From contig CAVWAL010000023.1 in assembly GCA_963752935.1 (NCBI GenBank), positions 62,001 to 126,000 of the forward strand: a DNA stretch of 64,000 nucleotides, in the 5' to 3' direction. The DNA is from RI-153 sp963752935 (GTDB lineage Bacteria > Chloroflexota > Anaerolineae > Caldilineales > Caldilineaceae). Positions 36,110 through 46,133 of this stretch are shown here, in pieces. The first letter of the stretch is position 1; the number at the start of each line of letters is the position of its first letter. The notes below the pieces were generated by a model. It saw only the letters and a program-made list of their open reading frames with translations. It had not been told where the DNA came from and searched no databases. A program made the translations under genes and the position numbers.

Positions 36110-37126
36110 CTAGCTCCCTTGTGTGCCTTCGAAACGGATGCGCGGATCGATGATGGGGTACATGATATCGATCAAAAAGTTCGCCACAGCCACCGCAATG
36201 ATGATCATCAAAACGCCGCCCTGGATCAGGGGATAGTCGAGACTGTTGATGGCGTTGTAGATGCGGTAGCCGACGCCGGGATAGGCGAAAATCACCTCGG
36301 TGATCAGCGCACCGCCCACAATGTGCCCCAACGAGATAGCGAGGCCGGTGGCCTGCGGCAGCAGCGCATTGCGGAAGGCGTATCCCCACAGAATACGCCG
36401 CTCGCCGATCCCCATCGCCTCGGCGTTGAGGATGTAATCTTCGCCCTTGAGTTGGATGATCAGGCTGCGCATGCTGAGGAACCACCAGCCCAACGAAACG
36501 AGCAAGATGCTCAAGGCCGGCAGCGTGGCATGGTGCAGCACATCCAGGGCAAAGGCAAGATTCCAGCCGGGGCGCATGTTGACTGAATAGGCCCCGGACA
36601 GCGGGAAAAGCGGCCACAAGAACGCGAAGACGAAGACCAGGATCAAGGCCAGGATATAGTACGGCGTCGTATACAAAACGAGCGCCACCGGCACCAGCGC
36701 GCGCCAGCCACCCGCCTTTCGTCCTCGCCAGCCCACAACAGCCCCTATCACCGACCCCAACACCCAACTGAGCAACGTGGTCAACGTAAGCAGGCCGATA
36801 GTCCAGGGCAGCGCCGAGGCCAACATAGTCGATACTTCCGCCGGGAAGTTGCTGATCGAAAAGCCCAGGTTGCCCCGCATCAGTTCGCGCCAGAAGCTGA
36901 TGTACTGCTCCCACATGGGGCGATCGAGGCCGAAACGCTCCCGGTATTCGGCCACCATCTCGGGTGCGTTAACGGCGCCACCCACCGAGGCCATATTGGC
37001 GAAGATTGCGCCCAGCGGGTCACCGGGCACCAGGCGCGGCACAAAGAAGACAACCGTCATTGAAATGAAGACTGTGACCGCCAGAATAATAAACCGTTGG
37101 CTGATATAGCGAAGATAGGCGTTCAT
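36110..37126 (-). CDS. ABC transporter permease, oligopeptide/DppB type
   Basis: 338 residues with an N-terminal signal-anchor (FIILAVTVFISMTVVFFVPRLVPGDPLG), typical DppB/OppB start, and a permease domain with the EAA-type loop EDYILNAEAMGIGERRILWGYAFRNALLPQATG. Partner of the DppC-type permease. A 99-bp gap before it holds a strong hairpin after the binding-protein gene, consistent with lowered permease expression. Confidence 0.9.
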   Translation of the reverse strand: MNAYLRYISQRFIILAVTVFISMTVVFFVPRLVPGDPLGAIFANMASVGGAVNAPEMVAEYRERFGLDRPMWEQYISFWRELMRGNLGFSISNFPAEVSTMLASALPWTIGLLTLTTLLSWVLGSVIGAVVGWRGRKAGGWRALVPVALVLYTTPYYILALILVFVFAFLWPLFPLSGAYSVNMRPGWNLAFALDVLHHATLPALSILLVSLGWWFLSMRSLIIQLKGEDYILNAEAMGIGERRILWGYAFRNALLPQATGLAISLGHIVGGALITEVIFAYPGVGYRIYNAINSLDYPLIQGGVLMIIIAVAVANFLIDIMYPIIDPRIRFEGTQGS

Positions 37127-37134
37127 AAGTAAGC

Positions 37135-37187
37135 AGCAATGAGCAATGAGTCAGGGCGGATGATGCCCCGACTCATTGCTCATTGCT
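37135..37187 (-). promoter_or_regulatory. Intercistronic hairpin between binding protein and permease genes
   Basis: An 18-bp perfect inverted repeat (arms 37135-37152 and 37170-37187, based on GCAATGA/TCATTGC) with a 17-nt loop follows the binding-protein stop in transcript order. It may stabilise the upstream mRNA or reduce read-through. Confidence 0.55.
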
Positions 37188-37225
37188 CATTGCTCCTTTA
37201 CGGAACTAACTCATTGCGAATCATT

Positions 37226-39049
37226 TTACTGTCCTGCCTGGTGAATCCCCGGTACCCATGCGCCGGTGGTCGGTGATTCGTACCCGGTGAGGAGCAGGTT
37301 CATGGTGGCCCACCAGTTGACGGGCATCATCCACGGGTCGCCGGCGGATGGCCAGCCTTCCCAGTAGGTGTAGTTGAAGGGAACCAACGCCGGGGCCTGG
37401 GTCAGCGGGGTGACGGGTAGGTCTTCATACCAGATCGTCATGGCCTGGTGGTAGAGATCGATCAACTCGTCCTGGCTGGCATTGCGGCCCAGCGCCAACA
37501 ACATCTCGTCGACGACGGCGTCGTATTCGGGATTGTTGTAACGGAAGGAGTTGCGTTCGTACCAGGGCGCAGGCGTGCCCAACGGTTCGTAGAACTTGCT
37601 GTGGAAGAGCTCCAGGTTCTCATAAATCGTGCCGGGGCAGAAGGCCTGTGGCGCATAGAGATCCCAGCTACCTTCGCGCAGGGCCGAGTCGTTCACACTG
37701 CCCGAGAGCGGTTGTAGCTGCACCGCGACGCCACCGATTTCTAACTGGTCGGCCAACACCTGGGCAACCTTCATGTTCTCAGGTGAATCGGAGTTGGTTT
37801 GCAACACCGGCGATAGCCGCTGACCATCACGTGTCCAGAAACCGTCGCCGTCTTTGGTGAAGCCGGCTTCGGTGAAGAGTTCCTCAGCGCGGGCGGGATC
37901 ATAGTCTACGTTGGCCACGATATCCGTGATGGCATCGAAGTAGGGCTGCAGGCCAGAGTAGGCCGGCCAGACGGTGTCGGCTGTTGCGGTGGCGCCTTCA
38001 TAGGCCAGCGCCACAATCTGATCTCGATCCACCAGGCTTGAAATAGCCTTGCGCACCAGTGGTTCGTCGTAGGGCGAAGTCGCATTCTGGAACATCAATG
38101 CGCGTGGGCAAGGATCGTACCAGGCATAGGGCGCTTCAGGCAGCCATGCCTGTACCTTGTCGTTGCGGCTCTTGACCGAGAGGAACGCCCCAGGCGACAA
38201 GATACCGATGGCCGGGGTGTCGATTTCGTTGGCCGAAAGCGACAGTGCCACGCTCGTTTCAGGGCCTACGTGCATGAAGTTGACATACTTGGGCGCAGGC
38301 GTCACACCGAAGACGTCGGTGCCCCACCAGTCATCACGGCGTTCGTAGGAAAAGGCCGATTCGGTCGCGTTCGCCAGTGTATACGGACCGGTGCCCACCG
38401 GTGGATCGTTTTTGAACGCCACTGGATCTTCAACGCTGCTCCAGATGTGCTCAGGCTGAATTGTAATACCGCTCCACACCGGCACGGCGGGGAATGCCTC
38501 GCGCACCAGATGCAAACGGGGGTTCGGCTCGGTCAGATTGAACTGCACCGTGTAATCGTCGATCTTCTCGACAGATTCCACGGCCTTGTTCGCCTCGGAC
38601 GCCCACACCATGCCAGGGTTGTCTTTCAGCATCTGATAGGTGAAGACGACATCGTCGGCGTTGAAATCTTCGCCATCGCTCCATTTGACACCTTCGCGCA
38701 GCGTCACCGTGATGCCGGTGAAGTCTTCGTTGTATTCGTAGCCGGTGGCCAACCACGGAATGTAGTCGTTGGTTTCCAGGTTCAAATAGAAGAGATACTC
38801 ATGCACCAGGGCGCCCAGGCCGCTGCGCGAACGGTCGAAGCTGGGGTTGTAAATGTTGTAATTGGTAGGGTCGGCGAAGGGCTTCGAGATAGCGATGTTC
38901 AGCGTTTGCGCACGCACTGAATCGACGGGCGCGGCGCCTCCTTCTACCGGCACAGGGACGGCTACCGTCTGCGCCTGACAGGCAACAGTGAGGAGCATGA
39001 CAACCAACAGCAGCATTGAAATCAGCGTTCTGCGGTTATAAGCAGTCAT
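37226..39049 (-). CDS. ABC transporter substrate-binding lipoprotein (SBP_bac_5)
   Basis: 607 residues from the ATG at 39049 (AAGGAG upstream). Lipoprotein signal with TVACQ, then the family-5 solute-binding signature, including EDFTGITVTLREGVKWSDGEDFNADDVVFTYQML. It would capture the imported substrate outside the membrane. Family members bind peptides, opines, nickel or oligosaccharides; the ligand is not predictable. Third gene of the operon. Confidence 0.9.
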   Translation of the reverse strand: MTAYNRRTLISMLLLVVMLLTVACQAQTVAVPVPVEGGAAPVDSVRAQTLNIAISKPFADPTNYNIYNPSFDRSRSGLGALVHEYLFYLNLETNDYIPWLATGYEYNEDFTGITVTLREGVKWSDGEDFNADDVVFTYQMLKDNPGMVWASEANKAVESVEKIDDYTVQFNLTEPNPRLHLVREAFPAVPVWSGITIQPEHIWSSVEDPVAFKNDPPVGTGPYTLANATESAFSYERRDDWWGTDVFGVTPAPKYVNFMHVGPETSVALSLSANEIDTPAIGILSPGAFLSVKSRNDKVQAWLPEAPYAWYDPCPRALMFQNATSPYDEPLVRKAISSLVDRDQIVALAYEGATATADTVWPAYSGLQPYFDAITDIVANVDYDPARAEELFTEAGFTKDGDGFWTRDGQRLSPVLQTNSDSPENMKVAQVLADQLEIGGVAVQLQPLSGSVNDSALREGSWDLYAPQAFCPGTIYENLELFHSKFYEPLGTPAPWYERNSFRYNNPEYDAVVDEMLLALGRNASQDELIDLYHQAMTIWYEDLPVTPLTQAPALVPFNYTYWEGWPSAGDPWMMPVNWWATMNLLLTGYESPTTGAWVPGIHQAGQ

Positions 39050-39179
39050 TTGCGTACTTCTCCTTGGTATCATTGTGGATGGTTACATTCTGGAGTTCAC
39101 AGAGAGCGATTCGCGGGGATCGATTCGCGGGCAGCACCTCCTTTGGTCTGTGTGATAACGAAGTGGAAAGAATTTTCGG

Positions 39180-40238
39180 CTAAGATCGCACGACAGGCGT
39201 CGCGGCACCCGATGGTGCACCTGATGTACGGATCAGAAGTTGATCCATCTCATCAAAGCTGAGTGTCGGCGCATCCTGGTGCAGGTAACAGGTAGCGGCG
39301 CGGTGTTCATCCATACGGAAGAAGGGCGGCGCTTCCTGCAGGCATGGCTCAAAGGCGTGAGGACAGCGATTGGCGAAGGGACAGCCACGATTGGGGTCTG
39401 CCTGTGCAGCCAACGTAGACGGTTCCGGCTCCTCTTGCCACAGACGGTCGGGATCAGGTCGTGGAATCGACCCGACCAGCAATTGCGTGTATGGATGTTT
39501 GGGATCCTTGACCACCAAGCGCACGTCCCCCGCTTCGGCCACATAGCCGCGGTAGAGCACGATTATGTCGTCGCAGATCTGAAAGGCGGTCGTCAGATCG
39601 TGGGTGATGTAGATCAGCGAAATGCCAAAGTCATCGCGCAACTGGCGTAAGTTCGCCAGGACTTGGGCCCGCAACGAGGCGTCGATCATCGACACCGGCT
39701 CGTCGGCGATGATCAGCTTGGGATCGAGCAGCAGCGCCCGCGCCACCATCACACGCTGCCGTTGTCCGCCGCTCAGTTGATGCGGGAAACGGCCCAGCGT
39801 CTCGTCAGGGCGCAGGCCCACGGCGTCGAGTACTTCTTCCATGCGGCGGCGCATCCCCTGCCGCGAATCGGCCAGTTTGAACTTTTGGATCGGCACTTCG
39901 AGCATGTGATCGACCCGGTAAAACGAGTTGAACGATTCAAACGGATCCTGGAAGACAGCCTGCACCTCGCGGCGGAACGTGTGCCGTTCACTGCCGCTCA
40001 GGCGGTTCAGATTGTCGCCCCGGTATTCAACGCTGCCGCGCGTCGGCGTCTCTAACCCCAACAACAGACGCGCCATCGTGCTTTTGCCGCTGCCGCTTTC
40101 CCCCACAACGCCGGTGATCGAAGGCTGATCCGTGTCGATGCGAAAGGAGAAGTTACGCAACGCCGCCGTCTCGGTGCGGTGGATAAAGCCGCCGCCGAAA
40201 ATCTTGGTCACATTTTTGGCTTCGAGTAACGTCGTCAT
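39180..40238 (-). CDS. ABC transporter ATPase, DppF/OppF type
   Basis: 352 residues. Walker A GESGSGKST, signature LSGGQRQRVMVARALLLDPKLIIADEP with Walker B and D-loop, and the C-terminal oligopeptide/dipeptide extension with its CPFANRCPHAFEPC Cys cluster. Overlaps the preceding ATPase gene by 4 bp. Works with the DppD-type subunit as a heterodimer. Confidence 0.92.
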   Translation of the reverse strand: MTTLLEAKNVTKIFGGGFIHRTETAALRNFSFRIDTDQPSITGVVGESGSGKSTMARLLLGLETPTRGSVEYRGDNLNRLSGSERHTFRREVQAVFQDPFESFNSFYRVDHMLEVPIQKFKLADSRQGMRRRMEEVLDAVGLRPDETLGRFPHQLSGGQRQRVMVARALLLDPKLIIADEPVSMIDASLRAQVLANLRQLRDDFGISLIYITHDLTTAFQICDDIIVLYRGYVAEAGDVRLVVKDPKHPYTQLLVGSIPRPDPDRLWQEEPEPSTLAAQADPNRGCPFANRCPHAFEPCLQEAPPFFRMDEHRAATCYLHQDAPTLSFDEMDQLLIRTSGAPSGAATPVVRS

Positions 40239-41236
40239 GCGCGGCTTTTCTCCAGCGGTTTCAGCGGTGACTCGATATCCTCATCGTGGAGGTGGCAGGC
40301 AGCCCACTGGTTCGGCCCGACCTGAATATAGGCAGGGTCGATGTCAATGCACCGATCCATGACATAAGGACAGCGAGGGTGAAAGACACAGCCCTGCGGT
40401 CGTTCGGCAGCGGACGGCGGCGATCCAAAGCCGCCTTCCAGCGCTTCTTTCTCTTCCAGTGAGGGCAGGCTTTCCATGAGCAAACGTGTGTACGGGTGTT
40501 CAGGCTTACGAAAGATCTGGCGCACGGGGCCCTCTTCAACCAGCTTCCCCGCGTAGAGGACACCGATCCGGTCGGCAAATTGCGCCATCAACCCCATGTC
40601 ATGCCCGATGAGGATGACGGCGGCGCCGATTTCTTCCTGCACCTGGCGCAAGGTCTGCATCACCTGGCGTTGTACCACCACGTCGAGCGCGCTGGTCGGT
40701 TCATCTGCAATGATCAGGCTGGGGCGCAGGCTGATGGCAAAGGCGATACAGACACGCTGTTTCATACCGCCGCTCAACTCGTGGGGGTACATGTCGGCGA
40801 CCTCACGCTTCAGCCCCACGCGCACCAGGAGATCGGCCAGCCGATCGCGCGCCTCATCTTTGGAAACATTCACGCCATGACTGTTGAGTCCGTCGGCGAA
40901 CTGCCGGCGGATGCGGATCACCGGGTTCAGTGAGTTCATGGCGCCTTGGGTCACCATCGCCACCGAGGAAAGACGGCGGCGGCGCATCTCGTCTTCTGAA
41001 ATCGTGAGCAGATTTTCTCCGTCGAGCAGGATCTCGCCCGACTTCACCTCGCCCGGCGAGCGCAGTAGCCGCATAATCGCCAACGCGATCGTCGACTTGC
41101 CCGAACCGGATTCGCCAATCAGCCCAAAGCGCTCACCGGAATCGATCGAAAAGCTCACACCGTCCACCGCTTTGATCACGGCGCGAGATGTGTTGAAGTA
41201 GACGTGTAAATCGTTTACCTGCAAAACTGGTGTCAT
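40235..41236 (-). CDS. ABC transporter ATPase, DppD/OppD type
   Basis: 333 residues. Walker A GESGSGKST, signature LSGGMKQRVCIAFAISLRPSLIIADEPTSALD, and the C-terminal Cys-rich extension (CVFHPRCPYVMDRC). First gene of the importer operon; upstream is 491 bp of non-coding sequence with palindrome copy 4. Confidence 0.92.
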   Translation of the reverse strand: MTPVLQVNDLHVYFNTSRAVIKAVDGVSFSIDSGERFGLIGESGSGKSTIALAIMRLLRSPGEVKSGEILLDGENLLTISEDEMRRRRLSSVAMVTQGAMNSLNPVIRIRRQFADGLNSHGVNVSKDEARDRLADLLVRVGLKREVADMYPHELSGGMKQRVCIAFAISLRPSLIIADEPTSALDVVVQRQVMQTLRQVQEEIGAAVILIGHDMGLMAQFADRIGVLYAGKLVEEGPVRQIFRKPEHPYTRLLMESLPSLEEKEALEGGFGSPPSAAERPQGCVFHPRCPYVMDRCIDIDPAYIQVGPNQWAACHLHDEDIESPLKPLEKSRA

Positions 41237-41727
41237 ATTGAAATACCAATCAGGAACAGGTCCTAAGGCCTATTCAAGGGTGGATGATCGATTGTGTGTG
41301 AAGTATTGACGATGAATGCTAACGGTAGATCAAGAAATGACACTTCGATTGTTAACACTTCGTGTCAGAATCGCCATTCAGCGCACAGCCACATACGTTT
41401 ACATAAGCCCAGGCAACGGTGCTGCGAAACTTAAGGACGCGGTGCGAAAGGGTAGCTAAATTGTAGGGTGTACCTGGTCGGGTGCGCCGCAGATGAAGGT
41501 GAACAGGTACTGTAGGGTAACCTAATTGTCTATGATGCTGTGGGGTTTGTCAAGGAAGAGAAAAATGGGAAGGTGAAGGGGGGAAGAGATGATGGGATGA
41601 TGAGGATGATGGATCTTGACGACCATCATCCTCATCATCCCATCATCTTGAGCCAAGAACTTCTTCCGAATCACCAGAAATTCTTCGTCACTACCCCTTC
41701 ACCCGTTCACCCCTTCATCTTCTTGCC
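41237..41727. other. Intergenic region upstream of the ABC importer operon
   Basis: 491 bp. It holds palindrome copy 4 at 41587-41648. A minus-strand TTGACA at 41553-41548 has no good -10 at 17 nt. No other gene or RNA is visible. Confidence 0.4.
41587..41648. repeat. Dispersed GATGATG palindrome, copy 4 (26-bp perfect stem)
   Basis: Two perfect 26-bp arms (41587-41612 and 41623-41648) built of repeated GATGATG/GATGAGG words enclose the 10-nt loop ATCTTGACGA. The best-preserved member of the family. Confidence 0.85.
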
Positions 41728-44010
41728 TCAGTCTCCTGCCACCAACTCCCCTTCTTTTGCCCATAGGGCGTCGAGCAGGACTGGCGGTGACATGGGCAAT
41801 TCGGTCATGCGCACGCCCGTGGCCTGATAGATGGCGTTGGCAATCGCAGCAGCCGGCGGCACGATGGGCACTTCACCCACACCACGCACACCGAAAGGAT
41901 GATCGGGATTGGGGACTTCGACAAGGACGGTTTCGATTGCGGGCAGGTCGTAAGCGGTGGGCATACGATAGTCGAGCAGGCTGGCGTTGAGCAGGTGGCC
42001 CTGTTTGTCATAGATATAGGCTTCGTTCAGCCCCCAGCCCACGCCCTGCACCACGCCACCCTGGATCTGACCCTCTACATAGCTGGGATGGATAGCCTTG
42101 CCCACATCCTGAATGGCGGTGTAACGCAGGATCTGCACCTTGCCCGTCTCTACGTCTACTTCGACGTCAACGATGTGGGTGGCAAAGCCCGGCCCGGCTC
42201 CCTTGGGGCGCACCGAAACGCTGGCCGTGATGGGCGGGTAGGAGTTGGCCAATTCCTGAGCCGCTTGCTTGAAACCGATCTTGTGGTCGCCTGACACAAA
42301 GAGGCCATCTTCGAACTTGATCGAATCGGCGGACACGTCCCAATACTCGGCCAGATACCCCGATACTTTCTCGCGCAGCGCCAGCCCCAGTTGATAGGTA
42401 GACCACCCGATCTTAAAGGTAACGCTACTGCCACCGGTGCCGCCGGTCAGGCCGATGGAGTTGGTATCCACCACGGAGGGGTTGACGTCTTCGGCGGCGA
42501 TGCCCAGGGTTTCGGCCAGCATCATGGCCGCAGACGCTCGTGATCCGCCGATGTCGGTGGAGCCTTCGATCAGGTTGACGGTACCGTCGCCGTTGACCAC
42601 GGCGGTCACGCTCGATGGGTTGCTGCCGTTAAACCAGAAGCCCGAAGCCACGCCGCGCCCGTGGTGTTTGCCCTGCAGGGGGGTGGCGTAGTGCGGGTGA
42701 TCAATCGCGGCTTCCAGGGTTTCTGCATAGCCAATCTTACCGTAGATGGGGCCGTCGGGGCGCCGATCGCCCTCTTTTACCGCGTTCTTCAAGCGGAACT
42801 CCAGGGGATCCATGCCGATCTTCTCGGCCACCTCATCGAGGACGGCTTCCGATGCGAAGGCGGCGTTGGTGCCGCCGGGCGCACGATACGCACCGGTCTG
42901 CGGCCGGTTGACCACCACGTCGAAGGCGTCGATCTGCACGTTGTCGAGTTTGTACGGCGCCAGGATCACGCCTGCGCCTGCACCCACAGGCGAGCCGGGG
43001 AAAGCGCCCGCTTCGTAGGCCAATTCAGCCTCTGCCGCCGTGATGGTGCCGTCCTTCTTGGCGCCGATTTTGACGCGAATGTAAGAACCCGAGGTCGGCC
43101 CCGTAGCCATCAACACTTCGGCGCGATTCATGACCAGTTTCACGGGGTGATGGCCGCTCTTACGCGAAAGCAGCGCAGCGGGGACGTCGAGGTAGGCGGT
43201 GAACTTACCGCCGAAGCCGCCACCGATTTCCGTGGGCGTTACCTTGACCCTGGCAATTGGTTGTTGCAACAGTTCGGTCACCTGATCGCGGATATCGAAC
43301 GCGCCCTGCGTGCTCGTCCACACATCGATGTGGCCGTCATTGCGCCAGTGGGCCGTAGACGCCTGCGGTTCGATGTAGCCCTGGTGCACCATTGCCGTGT
43401 TGAACTCACGCTCGACGATCACATCGGCGTCGGCGAAGCCGGCCGCCAGATCGCCACGCTGATGGCGGACATGGCTGGCGATGTTGGTGGGCTTGTCGCC
43501 GGTCTGGCCCATTTCATCGGTACGCAGATCGTCCAAAAGGATGGGCGCATCGGCGGCCATGGCCTGGTGCACGTCCATGGCGGGGGGCAGCACTTCATAG
43601 TCCACCTCGATCAAGGCCAGCGCTTCCTCGGCAATGTGGACGTTACGGGCAGCCACAGCGGCTACGGCATGTCCATGATAAAGGACCTTGTCGTGCGCCA
43701 GGATATTGGCGCTAAGGTAGCGCAGGTTGGTGGCCGATTCACCCATTTCCTGAATGTGATCGGCGGCGGCGGCCAGATCATGCGATGTCACCACCGCGGT
43801 AACGCCGGGGTAGGCTTCGGCCCTGCTGGTGTCAATGGAACGAATGCGGGCATGGGCATGGGGGCTGCGCAACACCCTGCCGTAGAGCATGTTGGGCAGC
43901 CGCGTATCCGCACCGTATTTCGCCGCACCGGTCACCTTGTCCACACCGTCATGACGGATGGGGCGGGTGCCGATCACTTTGTAGTCTTGCTTATGACCAT
44001 TCTCTGCCAC
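41728..44010 (-). CDS. Xanthine-dehydrogenase-family molybdopterin-binding subunit
   Basis: 760 residues from a GTG at 44010, supported by GAGGAGG upstream; a longer ATG frame lacks such a site. It opens VIGTRPIRHDGVDKVTGAAKYGADTRLPNML, the family N-terminus, and contains GGGFGGKF, RAPGGTNAAFASE and the catalytic GVRGVGEV near the C-terminus. Such subunits carry the Mo-cofactor in aldehyde, CO or purine hydroxylases. The usual FAD and 2Fe-2S subunit genes are not adjacent, so this large subunit stands alone in the window. Substrate unknown. Confidence 0.86.
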   Translation of the reverse strand: MAENGHKQDYKVIGTRPIRHDGVDKVTGAAKYGADTRLPNMLYGRVLRSPHAHARIRSIDTSRAEAYPGVTAVVTSHDLAAAADHIQEMGESATNLRYLSANILAHDKVLYHGHAVAAVAARNVHIAEEALALIEVDYEVLPPAMDVHQAMAADAPILLDDLRTDEMGQTGDKPTNIASHVRHQRGDLAAGFADADVIVEREFNTAMVHQGYIEPQASTAHWRNDGHIDVWTSTQGAFDIRDQVTELLQQPIARVKVTPTEIGGGFGGKFTAYLDVPAALLSRKSGHHPVKLVMNRAEVLMATGPTSGSYIRVKIGAKKDGTITAAEAELAYEAGAFPGSPVGAGAGVILAPYKLDNVQIDAFDVVVNRPQTGAYRAPGGTNAAFASEAVLDEVAEKIGMDPLEFRLKNAVKEGDRRPDGPIYGKIGYAETLEAAIDHPHYATPLQGKHHGRGVASGFWFNGSNPSSVTAVVNGDGTVNLIEGSTDIGGSRASAAMMLAETLGIAAEDVNPSVVDTNSIGLTGGTGGSSVTFKIGWSTYQLGLALREKVSGYLAEYWDVSADSIKFEDGLFVSGDHKIGFKQAAQELANSYPPITASVSVRPKGAGPGFATHIVDVEVDVETGKVQILRYTAIQDVGKAIHPSYVEGQIQGGVVQGVGWGLNEAYIYDKQGHLLNASLLDYRMPTAYDLPAIETVLVEVPNPDHPFGVRGVGEVPIVPPAAAIANAIYQATGVRMTELPMSPPVLLDALWAKEGELVAGD

Positions 44011-44175
44011 GGTTTCCTCCTCTGGAAAGAATATTTGGATCGCCAAAATGGTGATGAGTGCAAATGTTGCGTGGAGGGAAGTATACATGAAATCAGAGAT
44101 ACACACTATGTATCTTGAATCACCGGACCGTCACGCATAGGAATACCATCTATACGTGACATTGTCCGTATGATC

Positions 44176-45186
44176 TCATCCCGGCTTGCACTTTTTAGTG
44201 AAACGCAGATTGGGTTGTGCCAACACCGACGGATTGACGATCTGCGCCGGTTGTTCGCCACGCAGCACGTACGCCACATTTTCAGCGGCAGACCGTTGCA
44301 GATCCTCGATGGCGGCTTCGGAGTAGAAGGCCACATGCGGCGTCACCAGGACATTGGCCGCTGCCAACAGCGGATGATCGGACGGCGGCGGCTCTTGCGC
44401 CAGGACGTCGAGGGCGGCGCCTGCGATCCAACCCTGGCGCAGGGCGCGCAACAGGGCGTCCTCGTCGATGATGGCCCCGCGCGCCGTATTGATCAGCAGT
44501 GCCGTGGGCTTCATGCGGCGCAGCGCGGCTTCATCGATCAGGCAGCGCGTCTCGGCGTTGAGCGGCGCGTGGATCGAGATGAAATCTGACTCGCGCAGCA
44601 GCAGATCGAGATCGTTGGTGGCGATGTGTGGTGAATCGAGCGCATCGGACGAAAGTCGTGGCGTGTAAGCGATGACGCGCAGCCCGAAGGCCGCCGCCTT
44701 GGGTACGAGCGCGCGGGCGAGGTTGCCGAAGCCGATGATCCCCAATGTCTTGCCGCGCAGGCGAGGCATGGACGCGTCCGCTTTCTGGCTCCACCGGCCC
44801 GAGCGAGTGGCGTTGGCAAAGTGGATCAACCGGCGTGTGCTTGCCAGCAACAGCGCCATCACATGATCCGAAACTTCGTCCAGGCAAAAGTCGGGGACGT
44901 TGGTAACAAGCATCCCCAACTCTGTCGCCCGCGCCACCGGAATGTTATCCAGACCAATCCCATAGCGGCTGATCACACGGCAGTTGGCGGCAAGATCCAG
45001 CGCTTCCACCGGCACCTGTCGCCAACAGGTGAGGATAGCATCGGCCACGGGTGCCAGTTTGACGACTGAATTTGGATCGTTTGCATCGGCGACCAGCAGT
45101 TCAGCATCGAGCGGATCGAGGATCGAGCGTTCGATGTCGAGCGACGGCCAGGCGTAGTCGGTCACCAGCACTCGGTAGCGGGCCAC
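44176..45186 (-). CDS. D-2-hydroxyacid dehydrogenase
   Basis: 336 residues. Rossmann motif LGIIGFGNLARALVP, catalytic Arg in INTARGAIIDEDAL, Glu in LAQEPPPSDHP and His in VTPHVAFYS, all conserved in the D-isomer family. Likely acts on a 2-keto/2-hydroxy acid from sugar-acid catabolism, given its neighbours. Starts 9 bp after the aldo/keto reductase stop, in the same operon. Confidence 0.88.
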   Translation of the reverse strand: MARYRVLVTDYAWPSLDIERSILDPLDAELLVADANDPNSVVKLAPVADAILTCWRQVPVEALDLAANCRVISRYGIGLDNIPVARATELGMLVTNVPDFCLDEVSDHVMALLLASTRRLIHFANATRSGRWSQKADASMPRLRGKTLGIIGFGNLARALVPKAAAFGLRVIAYTPRLSSDALDSPHIATNDLDLLLRESDFISIHAPLNAETRCLIDEAALRRMKPTALLINTARGAIIDEDALLRALRQGWIAGAALDVLAQEPPPSDHPLLAAANVLVTPHVAFYSEAAIEDLQRSAAENVAYVLRGEQPAQIVNPSVLAQPNLRFTKKCKPG

Positions 45187-45195
45187 GATCTCCTC

Positions 45196-46102
45196 CTACC
45201 AGGTTTTTTGGATAGCGGCGATCTGGGCCAGCGTATCGGCGTCGAGTCCGTACCCATTGGCGGCGTCCGCGTTTTGGGTCACCTGCTCAATCGTGCGTGC
45301 GCCCGGAATGGCGGCGGAAACGGCCTTCGGGCTGACGGAATATCGCAGCGCGAACTGACCAAAGCTGCCGTCGTGCTTTGCGGCCAACGGCGCAAGCTGC
45401 CGGGCATGGACGATCAGTTCGTCGAGTTTGTCGCCCAGCATCGCAGCGCGATGACCTTCAGTCTCCTCTTTTTCGCTGAACTTGCCGGTGAGGACGCCGC
45501 GCGCCATGGGCATACGCACGAGGATGCCCACGCCGTGCGCCTCGGCCAGCGGGAAGATCTCGTCGCCGACGTCGGTATACCAACATGCTGTAGTCCACTT
45601 GCAACACCTGAGCCAGACCGTTTTCGATCAGCCAGCGCCCGCTGGCGGCATCGTTGATCGAGACACCCGAAAAGCGGATCTTGCCCTGCTGCTTGAGCGT
45701 GTCCATGGCTTGAGGCCAATCGTATGCCTGCATTTCGGCCAGGCTGGGGCTGTGCAACTGGTAGATGTCGATAGTCTCTCGTTGCAACCTGCGCAAACTG
45801 TCTTCGGCGCGGGCGATGATGCGTTCAGGATACCATTCCTTGGCACTGGTCTCACGGTCGCGGCTGACTTTGGATGCGATAAGCACATCTTTGTTGTTGC
45901 CCACAGCTTGCCCCAGGATCTCCTCACTGCGGCCCCAGCCGTACGATTCGGACGTATCAAAGACTGTGATGCCCTGCTCCACGGCAGCGTGGACGAGGTT
46001 GATCCAGTGAGCGTCCGTCTCCTGTTTTTCGCCGAGACGATTACAGCCCATGCCGATTTCAGAAACCTGCGCGCCGGTGTTGCCCAGCGGTCGGTAGTGC
46101 AT
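45196..46102 (-). CDS. Aldo/keto reductase, frameshifted
   Basis: Starts at ATG 46102 (AAAGGAG). The first part has MHYRPLGNTGAQVSEIGMGCNRLG, FDTSESYGWGRSEEILGQAV with catalytic Asp/Tyr, and SKVSRD, a typical AKR N-terminus. At about 45570-45583 the frame breaks after DYSMLVY, and the rest (VGDEIFPLAEAHGVGILVRMP..., IPGARTIEQV) continues in another frame to 45196. Joined it is about 302 residues, normal length. Probably an NADPH-dependent sugar or aldehyde reductase. Confidence 0.82.
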
Positions 46103-46133
46103 TGAATTGCTCCTTTGGGGGTGATTGGAGGGT

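Noticed and set aside
41548..41553. Minus-strand TTGACA ahead of the ABC importer operon
   Set aside because: No acceptable -10 at 16-18 nt; only a GACAAT-like match.
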